This document shows positions 1 to 6,038 of a stretch of 8,554 nucleotides of DNA, piece after piece (the first letter of the stretch is position 1; the number at the start of each line of letters is the position of its first letter). Source of the DNA: Dysgonamonadaceae bacterium (GTDB lineage: Bacteria > Bacteroidota > Bacteroidia > Bacteroidales > Azobacteroidaceae); assembly GCA_031276105.1 (NCBI GenBank), contig JAISNS010000239.1, positions 1 to 8,554 on the forward strand, given 5' to 3'. Position numbers and translations under genes: made by a program. Under the pieces are notes generated by a model. That model worked only from the letters and a program-made list of their open reading frames with translations, was not told the DNA's origin and did no database searches.

Positions 1-10
1 GGTTGCAACC
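1..10. repeat. Perfect 10-bp palindrome at the window edge
   Basis: GGTTGCAACC is its own reverse complement. It sits at the very edge of the window, so whether it is the end of a longer structure, part of the adjacent repeat or an isolated palindrome cannot be judged. No function is assigned. Confidence 0.4.
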
Positions 11-23
11 CCTTGTTATAAAA

Positions 24-60
24 ATCCGCGCCCATCCGCTTAATCCGTGTCATCCGCGTT
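24..60. repeat. Short degenerate tandem repeat of an ATCCG-type 9-10-mer
   Basis: Four consecutive units begin with ATCCG at 24, 34, 43 and 52: ATCCGCGCCC, ATCCGCTTA, ATCCGTGTC and ATCCGCGTT. It begins seven bases downstream of the methyltransferase stop, and on the gene's strand it reads as repeated CGGAT blocks. Similar GGATTAACACGGAT-like strings occur between genes in many Bacteroidota and other genomes, so I take it as a member of an interspersed non-coding repeat family. There is no clear terminator hairpin within it. Confidence 0.6.
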
Positions 61-67
61 CCATAAT

Positions 68-1258
68 TTATAACTTACCACTCTCTCCTTTGATGATTAT
101 CCGTTTGCCGGAAGCTAATGTTGTTGCGAACAGGTAAATCGATCCGCCTTCCTGCAATTTGAGTTTTTTCCGCAATTCCGCAACAGTAAGCGGGAAATTC
201 CGAACGCTGATATTTGCCCGGTCTGTTCCGGCAAGCGGGATTTTACATTCTCTTTTATTCAGCGAAAATACGGATTCCACCCGGAAAATCCGTCCGGGAA
301 AATGAGGCGCCCATTCATTGGAAGTATATAAATGACTGTCGGGGTGCAGTTTGGATAAGCGGTAACGAAGAGCGACAGTCTTATAAAAACCGGCTTTCAA
401 TAGCGATACATTCGGTTCGTAAAGGTATTCGCCGACGCTATCCGTATAAACGACAGTCGCTTCCCGCTCTTCCGTAAAATTAAATGTAAGCGTCAGGTTT
501 TCAGCGCCGGATTTCAAATCCACACAAGTGATAAGCGGTTCGCCTTCAAATTTGCGATCGAGTAAAAAGAGCAGTTCCTTGCACTCATTTTTATGAGCAA
601 CGACGTGAACGGCCTGCACTTTTTTCAGGGTTTGCAAAGCAGAGCGAATATCCAACATGGGCGATAACTTAACCAGCGCCCGGCGGGATTTTTCCGGCAC
701 ATAACCCTGTATGCGTGTCAAATCCGGTTCACAGTCTTCAATAAGCGTCACCTTACGTCCGGAAACCGAGCGGCGCGACGGGTCTAAATAGATGCAATCT
801 ACCGGGTGCATTTTTCGCAAATAATCGACGCCGTCGGCAGTATCGACCGTTATGTGTTTCAATCCCAATACGGAAAAATTATGCGCAGCTATCTCCGACA
901 ATCCTGCCTGTTTTTCCACATACGCGGCACGAACAAAGTGGGGCGCAATAAAAGCCGTATCCACGCCCCAGCCTCCGGTTAAGTCCACAAACGAATCGCC
1001 GGATAAGAGAGAGGCTTTATAGCGGGCAGTCGCTTCGGAAGAACATTGTTCCAGCGCCAAGCGGGGCGGATAAACAATATCGTCGAAAGGATACCACGAC
1101 GGTATCTTGTTTTTAATTTGTTGCCTTCCGGCTATTTGATTAAGTAAGAAGTGAAAATCAATTTCCGGGTGCGGGAAAGAGGCAGCACGAAGCGCCAGCA
1201 GGCGGACGTCGTCATCAAGATGTTCTCTGATAAACCGTTTGACTTCGGAAGACAGCAT
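68..1258 (-). CDS. Class I SAM-dependent methyltransferase with THUMP-like C-terminal domain (PG_1098-like)
   Basis: Predicted cytosolic methyltransferase of 396 residues; the substrate is unknown, though the THUMP-like tail suggests RNA. A Rossmann methyltransferase core is visible: motif I VDLTGGWGVD (about residues 91-100) for SAM binding, an acidic residue in VEKQ (about 115), and a catalytic-type motif LDPSRR (about 158-163) resembling the DPPR/NPPY motifs of nucleic-acid methyltransferases. The C-terminal ~70 residues (ANISVRNFPLTVAELRKKLK and onward) resemble the THUMP-like domain of the Bacteroidota family typified by P. gingivalis PG_1098. The frame stays open up to an ATG at 1324, which would overlap murI by 65 bases. 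I prefer the ATG at 1258 because it is one base after the murI stop, and family members as I recall them begin close to this xLSxEVxxFIREH segment. It is probably cotranscribed and translationally coupled with murI. Family call is good; biochemical role is inference. Confidence 0.87.
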   Translation of the reverse strand: MLSSEVKRFIREHLDDDVRLLALRAASFPHPEIDFHFLLNQIAGRQQIKNKIPSWYPFDDIVYPPRLALEQCSSEATARYKASLLSGDSFVDLTGGWGVDTAFIAPHFVRAAYVEKQAGLSEIAAHNFSVLGLKHITVDTADGVDYLRKMHPVDCIYLDPSRRSVSGRKVTLIEDCEPDLTRIQGYVPEKSRRALVKLSPMLDIRSALQTLKKVQAVHVVAHKNECKELLFLLDRKFEGEPLITCVDLKSGAENLTLTFNFTEEREATVVYTDSVGEYLYEPNVSLLKAGFYKTVALRYRLSKLHPDSHLYTSNEWAPHFPGRIFRVESVFSLNKRECKIPLAGTDRANISVRNFPLTVAELRKKLKLQEGGSIYLFATTLASGKRIIIKGESGKL

Positions 1259-1259
1259 T

Positions 1260-2081
1260 TCATTCCCAATTGATTCGCTCCACCCGGAGGCTTCCCTGCA
1301 AAAATACGGAAGCCATCGTTGCAAACTTATCTTCCGATTCGGTCGTCAGGAAACGGCAGGAGCCACCGGTAGAGCAACGTTGCTTTATTTCCGGATGGCG
1401 AGAAAGGTAATCCGCCAAACTTGCCGCTACGTATTTCCCTTGGGAAACAACATGGATACGAGCCGGCAAGTATTTTTTTATTTTATCGATTAATAATGGA
1501 TAGTGCGTACATCCCAGAATAAGAGTATCAATAGCGGGGTCTTTTTCCAGAATAGCATCCAAATGTTGCCGGACAAAATAATCGGCGCCTGCTTTGTCGT
1601 GTTCGCCGTTTTCTACCAGCGGTACCCAAAGCGGGCAGGCTTCGCCGATAACTGTAATATCGGGGAATAATTTTTGTATTTCCAACGGATAGGAACCCGA
1701 CGAAATGGTTCCGGGAGTTCCCAATATGCCTACGTGCCGGGTATGAGTCAATGCACCGATGCTTTCGACGGTAGGACGGATAACGCCCAAAACCCGCTTT
1801 TGTGAATCAATCAGGGGAAGATCTTTTTGTTGTATTGTACGCAAAGCTTTCGCGGAGGCTGTGTTGCAAGCTAAAATGATTAACGGACACCCTGCTTCGA
1901 AAAGTTTTAGTACGGCTTGGCGGGTATATTCGTAAACGACCTCAAAAGAACGGGTTCCGTAAGGTGTTCGAGCATTATCGCCCAGATATAAATAATCATA
2001 TTCAGGTAATCGGCGGCGGATTTCGTCCAGAATAGTAAGACCGCCATAACCGGAATCGAATATGCCCAGAGGAGAAGACAT
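1260..2081 (-). CDS. murI: Glutamate racemase
   Basis: Cofactor-independent racemase converting L-glutamate to D-glutamate for the peptidoglycan stem peptide, in the cytosol. The 273-residue protein has normal length and all family landmarks: GIFDSGYGGLTI near the N-terminus (Asp9, Ser10), LGDNARTPYG (33-42), the first catalytic cysteine in LACNTAS (Cys72), and the second in LGCTHYP (Cys191, followed by His193). Both catalytic cysteines are intact, so the enzyme should be active. The ATG at 2081 is chosen because the conserved GIFDSG block begins at residue 6, leaving no room for a later start. The 5' side is unusual: its leader is the end of an AT-rich inverted-repeat module and has no purine-rich ribosome-binding site. 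The methyltransferase start follows its stop by one base. In related genomes murI commonly sits downstream of bamA and the ompH pair, as here. Confidence 0.97.
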   Translation of the reverse strand: MSSPLGIFDSGYGGLTILDEIRRRLPEYDYLYLGDNARTPYGTRSFEVVYEYTRQAVLKLFEAGCPLIILACNTASAKALRTIQQKDLPLIDSQKRVLGVIRPTVESIGALTHTRHVGILGTPGTISSGSYPLEIQKLFPDITVIGEACPLWVPLVENGEHDKAGADYFVRQHLDAILEKDPAIDTLILGCTHYPLLIDKIKKYLPARIHVVSQGKYVAASLADYLSRHPEIKQRCSTGGSCRFLTTESEDKFATMASVFLQGSLRVERINWE

Positions 2082-2245
2082 AGAATTTAGGAATTAAGAA
2101 TTAGGAATTAAATATTTGTCATTGCGGGCTTGACCTGCAATCCCCTGAAAACCAATGCATACTTTATAAGGAATCCCGCGTCAAGCGCGGGATGACAAGC
2201 TTTTGAGATAGCCTCAATTCTTAATTCCTAATTCCTAATTTTTAA
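2082..2245. repeat. Intergenic nested inverted-repeat (MITE-like) module between ompH copy 2 and murI
   Basis: This 164-bp spacer has no plausible ORF and is built from two layers of inverted repeats. The outer layer is AT-rich: 2087-2102 is an exact reverse complement of 2216-2231 (16 bp). The inner layer is GC-rich: 2118-2144 and 2170-2196 are imperfect reverse complements, each starting with GTCAT on its own strand. Each inner arm also folds alone: ATCCCGCG (2173-2180) pairs perfectly with CGCGGGAT (2186-2193) over a 5-nt loop, and ATTGCGG (2121-2127) pairs with CTGCAAT (2135-2141) with one G-U. The GTCATTGCGGGC...GCAATC / GATCCCGC...GGGATGAC pattern is a kind of interspersed intergenic palindrome familiar from many bacterial genomes. 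No transposase is present, and any mobility is inference. The hairpins could attenuate transcription into murI, but no T-tract follows on the minus strand, so a classical terminator is not supported. Confidence 0.8.
2173..2193. other. GC-rich perfect hairpin inside the repeat module
   Basis: ATCCCGCG and CGCGGGAT form an uninterrupted 8-bp stem around a TCAAG loop; a closing U-G pair could shrink the loop to three bases. It would form in RNA from either strand and sits between the ompH copy 2 stop and the murI start. Without a U-run on the minus strand it is not called as an intrinsic terminator. It may be an RNA stability element or simply the body of the repeat. Confidence 0.7.
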
Positions 2246-2749
2246 TTAATTAATTCCTAATTTCTTTTTCACCAATCCGGTAGCGTCGACGCCGGTTTGA
2301 GGATTGATATACAAAAGCGTTCCGGCTTCCAAAACGTAAGTGAAATTGTTTTCGCCCCCGACAGCCTCAATAGCGGTTTTCACCTTTTGTTGAATCGGTG
2401 CAAATAACGCTTCCTGCAATTGCCGCAACCGTTGCTGGGACTCTTGCTGAAAATTCTGCGCCCGTTGTTCAATGTCTTGAATTTCCTGTAACCTTCTGGT
2501 TTTGATAGGATCTGCCAGAGTTTCCGATTCACTCATCAAGGCGCTGTATTTTCTGCCGTATTCATCTTCCATGATTTTTAACTCTTCGGCAACAGCGGTT
2601 TGAGATTTTTGTAACGAATCCTGCATTTGGGTATATTCCGGCATAGCCGTGATTATATCCGCCGAATTCAAATAAGCAATTTTAACTTCTTGTGCGACAA
2701 TTCCTGCCGGAATAAGCAGAAGTGTAAACAATACAAATTTTTTTAACAT
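2246..2749 (-). CDS. OmpH/Skp-family periplasmic chaperone, copy 2
   Basis: Predicted periplasmic holdase of 167 residues that would bind unfolded outer-membrane proteins between Sec and BamA. The N-terminus is a Sec signal peptide (MLKKFVLFTLLLIPAGIVAQ) with probable cleavage after Ala19 or Gln20. The mature part opens with the family strand VKIAYLNSADIITAMPEY. A long charged, Gln/Glu-rich helical stretch (about residues 40-115) would form the coiled-coil tentacles of an Skp-like trimer. The C-terminal strand region (FTYVLEAGTLLYINPQTGVDAT) completes the body. It is the second of two tandem paralogs downstream of bamA, with clearly divergent sequence, so the duplication is not recent. A 54-bp gap with a promoter-like motif precedes it. 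Its last codons (LGIN plus TAA) read TTAGGAATTAATTAA and contain the repeat unit found in the adjacent module. Family assignment is secure; client range is unknown. Confidence 0.93.
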   Translation of the reverse strand: MLKKFVLFTLLLIPAGIVAQEVKIAYLNSADIITAMPEYTQMQDSLQKSQTAVAEELKIMEDEYGRKYSALMSESETLADPIKTRRLQEIQDIEQRAQNFQQESQQRLRQLQEALFAPIQQKVKTAIEAVGGENNFTYVLEAGTLLYINPQTGVDATGLVKKKLGIN

Positions 2750-2790
2750 GAGTCTTTTTAATTATAAGTTGATAGATTGTTTTTGAGGTG

Positions 2791-2798
2791 CAAAGGTA
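2791..2798 (-). promoter_or_regulatory. Candidate Bacteroidota -7 box upstream of ompH copy 2
   Basis: On the minus strand the gap between the two ompH genes reads TACCTTTG, an exact match to the TAnnTTTG -7 element used by the Bacteroidota primary sigma factor, followed by CACC. It lies 41 bases upstream of the ompH copy 2 ATG, a plausible leader length. I could not find a TTTG -33 element about 19-21 bases further upstream, so the assignment rests on the -7 box alone. If real, copy 2 can be made independently of bamA and copy 1. Confidence 0.4.
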
Positions 2799-2803
2799 CG
2801 TAA

Positions 2804-3328
2804 TTATTTTGAATATCCCAGCTTACTTAAAATCAAATTGCTGATGTCGATTCTCGGAGAAGCGTAAATGATACTCATGGCCGAAGCGCGGTCGACGACC
2901 ATCGTATAGCCTTGAGCTTCGGATATTTCTTTAATAGCGTTGTATATCTCATCCTGAATAGGTTTGATCAGCGTTTCGCGTTTTTTATACAATTCGCCGT
3001 CCGTACCGAAATACTTGCGTTTCAATTCCTGTGCTTCCTGTTCTTTCGCCACGATTTCGGCTTCCCTTTTGGTTTTCATTTCAGGGGAAAGGAAGACCAA
3101 ATCGGCCTGATACGTTTTATACATATTCTGCGCTTCCGTCTGAACGGTTTCCACTTCGGTTTGCCATTTTTTTGAAAGCGTGTTCAATTGTTCGTTTGCC
3201 ATTTCATAAGCCGGAATATTTTTCAGGATATATTCCATATCAATCAATGCAAATTTCTGTGCTTGTACATTCCGGGCGCTCAACATGCCCAATGTCATTA
3301 AAAAACTCAATACAACTATTTTTTTCAT
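2804..3328 (-). CDS. OmpH/Skp-family periplasmic chaperone, copy 1
   Basis: Predicted periplasmic chaperone of 174 residues, the first of the tandem pair. It has a Sec signal peptide (MKKIVVLSFLMTLGMLSARN then VQAQ, cleavage probably near residue 22-24). The mature protein starts with the family signature KFALIDMEYILKNIPAYEMA. A long charged helical region (about 40-115, with KKWQTEVETVQTEAQ and KTKREAEIVAKEQEAQELKR) gives the coiled-coil arms. The segment KPIQDEIYNAIKEISEAQGY followed by TMVVDRAS is the conserved body element of the family. It ends in SNLILSKLGYSK, and the KLG near the end is shared with copy 2. It starts 21 bases after the bamA stop, so cotranscription with bamA is likely and fits delivery of outer-membrane clients to BamA. 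Family identity is strong; exact clients are inferred. Confidence 0.95.
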   Translation of the reverse strand: MKKIVVLSFLMTLGMLSARNVQAQKFALIDMEYILKNIPAYEMANEQLNTLSKKWQTEVETVQTEAQNMYKTYQADLVFLSPEMKTKREAEIVAKEQEAQELKRKYFGTDGELYKKRETLIKPIQDEIYNAIKEISEAQGYTMVVDRASAMSIIYASPRIDISNLILSKLGYSK

Positions 3329-3349
3329 GATAAATATACTTTTAATTAG

Positions 3350-6022
3350 TTAAAATTCCTGTCCTATGATAAAGTGTAACTGGCCGCCCGATCTTGTGCT
3401 TGAGGGTGTAGCCCGGTCGAAACCGTAAGCCCAATCCAAACCCATCAAACCAATCATCGGCAAGAAAATACGGGCGCCGAATCCGGCCGAACGTTTCAAA
3501 TCGAAAGGATTGAAAGATTTCACGTGGCTCCAGGCATTACCGGCTTCAATAAACGCCAGTCCGTAAATAGTGGCGGTTTGCTCCAGCATAAAAGGATAAC
3601 GCAACTCCATAGACAACCGGGAATAGGCATAACCTTCGCTTCCATAAGGGGTTAAAGAGCCGTTTTCGTATCCGCGCAAACCAATGGTTTCGGTAGCGTA
3701 CATACCCGAATAACCGGTCATGCCATCGCCGCCGACATAGAATGTTTCGAAAGGCGAACGTTTGTTTTTATTGTATGAACCCACAAATCCGTATTCGATG
3801 CGGCTCATGAGTACCGGCGTCCGGCTTACTTTTTCCCTGTTGGCCAAAGGAATAAAAATTTTCCCTTTGAATTTCCATTTATGGTATTCGATCCATTCGT
3901 TTTTTTCCGGATCCGAATCGCTGAGCGTAGCATAATCTTTACTGTCTAACAGAGAATAAGGAGGCGTAAAATTAACGGATGCAGTGAATTGCGATCCTTC
4001 GCGGGTGTACAGCGGATTGTCGATTGAATTGCGCGACAAGGTCAACCCCAAAGAAATATTATTACAGTTTCCGTTTTGAATAATGAAATAATTCCAATTG
4101 TTCAGCCAATATTTCTGGTACGACAATTCGGTCATAAAGGAGAAATAGTCATCCGGCCATTTCAAACGCTTTCCATAACTTACCGATACGCCGAACAAAC
4201 GGAGGTACTGGTTTTCGTCGTAAGTAACATAAGCGGAAGGATCGCTATAACCATAATTGCCATAATAATTATACATATTATAATAATTATTGTAATACCG
4301 GCTTTCCACTCCGGTTTGAACCATGTAGTAAGCGCCCACGGAAAAGGTATTCGGGCGTTTTCCACCGAACCACGGATCCATGAATGAAATACTGTAAGAC
4401 TGGTAATAACGGCCATTGGTTTGACCGCTGACCGTAAGCGTCTGCCCTTCGCCCTGCGGAATAATTCCCTTGTAAGTGCTTGGATGAAGCAGGTTGTTGA
4501 ACGAAAAGTTTGTGAATTTGAAACTCAAACGACCCAGCAAACCTGTTTGTCCCCAGCCGGCCGAAAATTCTACCTGATCATTGGCTTTGGACGTCAGGTT
4601 GTATTGGATATCGACGGTACCGGCTTCTCTGTCGGGAATAGGTTGAATATCCATTGTTTCCGGATCAAAATGTCCCATTTGGGCGATTTCGCGCGCCGAA
4701 CGCATCAAGACTTCTTTGCTGAATAATTGTCCGGGTTTAGTCATTAATTCCCGGCGGATAATATCTTCGTACAAACGGTCGTTTCCATTGATTATCACTC
4801 GGTTGATGGTTGCTTGAATACCTTCGGAAATTCGCATTTCAATATCGACGGAATCGTTTTGTACATAAGTTTCCACCGGAATCATATAGGAAAAAATATA
4901 TCCGCGGTTATAATAGACATTACTAACCGCGTCTTCGTCCGTGTTCAGGCGTTCATTTAATTTCTTTTGGTTGTAAATATCCCCCGGCTTCATATTTAAA
5001 ATAGACTCCAGATACTCGGAAGGATAGATGGTATTTCCCACCCATTTAATATTCCGGATGAAATACTGAGCGCCTTCATCCAGATTGATGTGTATATTAA
5101 CATGTTTATCGTCCACATATTCAACACTGTCGGAAAGGATGATAGCGTCGCGGTAGCCTTTTTCGTTGTATTTGGTCAGGATATTATTTAAATCATTTTC
5201 GTATTCTTCCTTTACAAACTTTTTGGTACTGAACATTTCCCTGAAACTTAATTTGAATCGTTTTCTCAGACTGAAACCTTCGTTGGTTTTCTTCATAGTC
5301 ACTTTGAGGTTATAATCGGAAATATTTTCGTTACCGGTAATAAAGATGTTTTTGATTTTGGTTTTTTCCTGTTTATCGACCGTAATATCCAGAATGACAC
5401 GCCCGTCGTTGTTCACATCGTCTTTTTGCAAGATTCTTACCCGGGCATTGCTGAATCCCTTTTCATCAAAATACTCTTTAACCCGTTTTCCGGCGCGGTT
5501 GATCAGGTTGGGAGTTAATTGAGACCCTTTGGCCATGCCGATTTTTTTCTCCAAATCTTCCCGTTCGCCTTTTTTTACTCCGGTAATGTTAATCGTCGAA
5601 ATAATCGGATTGGGTTTTAGAGCGATATGCAGCCAAACGCTGTCTTTTGTCAATTTGGTTGCCTGAATTTTAACGTCGGAAAACAAGCCGTGTTTCCAAA
5701 AATGTTTTACCGCCGTCGTGATTTCGTCGCCGGGAATAGTTACTTTGTCTCCGATCGAAAGGCCGGAAATTCCGATTAATACAAAGTCTTCGTATCCATA
5801 ACTTTCGACTCCCGAAATCGTAATGCCGCCTATGGTATAATATTTCTTGCTGCCGGTGAGCGAATAAGAAATTACGGGAAGTTCGGTAATTTCTTCTTTA
5901 ACGGGAAGCGAAACCGTATCGGTCGTTTCTGCGACGGTTTGCGGTTCTTGCTGTATATCCTGTGCACACAAACAAGTTGCGAAAACGGCGCCAAGATAGG
6001 TAAGTAGAATTTTTTTATACAT
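3350..6022 (-). CDS. bamA: Outer membrane protein assembly factor BamA (Omp85 family)
   Basis: Central outer-membrane insertase that folds beta-barrel proteins into the outer membrane. The 890-residue product has a Sec signal peptide (about 1-20, ending CLCAQ; no good lipobox), a Thr/Glu-rich linker (about 21-58), five POTRA domains (roughly 62-139, 140-218, 220-317, 319-401 and 403-478) and a C-terminal 16-strand barrel (about 482-890). Supporting landmarks are the repeated POTRA pattern of I-x-G-N at domain starts (FITGNENI, WVGNTIYP, IINGNDRL), the FMDPWFGGKRPNTF strand pair (547-560), the loop 6 motif LRGY (782-785, the VRGF equivalent) and a terminal phenylalanine as in the outer-membrane beta-signal. 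POTRA3 is longer than the others, with a basic insert (about 246-268). One predicted loop (575-592) is unusually Tyr/Asn-rich. It lies 16 bases after uppS and 21 before ompH copy 1. A TamA-like protein is the main alternative, but five POTRAs and the skp neighbours favour BamA. Confidence 0.96.
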   Translation of the reverse strand: MYKKILLTYLGAVFATCLCAQDIQQEPQTVAETTDTVSLPVKEEITELPVISYSLTGSKKYYTIGGITISGVESYGYEDFVLIGISGLSIGDKVTIPGDEITTAVKHFWKHGLFSDVKIQATKLTKDSVWLHIALKPNPIISTINITGVKKGEREDLEKKIGMAKGSQLTPNLINRAGKRVKEYFDEKGFSNARVRILQKDDVNNDGRVILDITVDKQEKTKIKNIFITGNENISDYNLKVTMKKTNEGFSLRKRFKLSFREMFSTKKFVKEEYENDLNNILTKYNEKGYRDAIILSDSVEYVDDKHVNIHINLDEGAQYFIRNIKWVGNTIYPSEYLESILNMKPGDIYNQKKLNERLNTDEDAVSNVYYNRGYIFSYMIPVETYVQNDSVDIEMRISEGIQATINRVIINGNDRLYEDIIRRELMTKPGQLFSKEVLMRSAREIAQMGHFDPETMDIQPIPDREAGTVDIQYNLTSKANDQVEFSAGWGQTGLLGRLSFKFTNFSFNNLLHPSTYKGIIPQGEGQTLTVSGQTNGRYYQSYSISFMDPWFGGKRPNTFSVGAYYMVQTGVESRYYNNYYNMYNYYGNYGYSDPSAYVTYDENQYLRLFGVSVSYGKRLKWPDDYFSFMTELSYQKYWLNNWNYFIIQNGNCNNISLGLTLSRNSIDNPLYTREGSQFTASVNFTPPYSLLDSKDYATLSDSDPEKNEWIEYHKWKFKGKIFIPLANREKVSRTPVLMSRIEYGFVGSYNKNKRSPFETFYVGGDGMTGYSGMYATETIGLRGYENGSLTPYGSEGYAYSRLSMELRYPFMLEQTATIYGLAFIEAGNAWSHVKSFNPFDLKRSAGFGARIFLPMIGLMGLDWAYGFDRATPSSTRSGGQLHFIIGQEF

Positions 6023-6038
6023 ATAAATTTCTGTATTG

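Noticed and set aside
1256..1324. Upstream methyltransferase start at 1324 giving a 418-residue protein
   Set aside because: It needs a 65-base overlap with murI, and the extra 22 residues do not resemble family N-termini; the ATG at 1258 sits one base after the murI stop.
2173..2193. Rho-independent terminator after ompH copy 2
   Set aside because: The GC-rich stem is good, but no T-run follows it on the minus strand, so only a hairpin is called.
2082..2245. CRISPR array or phage attachment site in the repeat-rich gap
   Set aside because: The repeats are inverted and irregular with no equal-length spacers, and there is no integrase, tRNA or cas gene nearby.
2912..3330. Plus-strand ORFs of 87 and 99 residues opposite ompH copy 1
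   Set aside because: They are antisense shadows of a well-supported gene, Phe-rich from complementing Lys/Glu codons, with no recognisable domain or start signal.
4076..4726. Plus-strand ORFs (4076-4387, 4421-4726) and a minus-strand alternate-frame ORF (4180-4416) inside bamA
   Set aside because: They overlap the continuous 890-residue bamA frame; the Ile-rich runs come from the AT-rich Tyr/Asn tract read in other frames.
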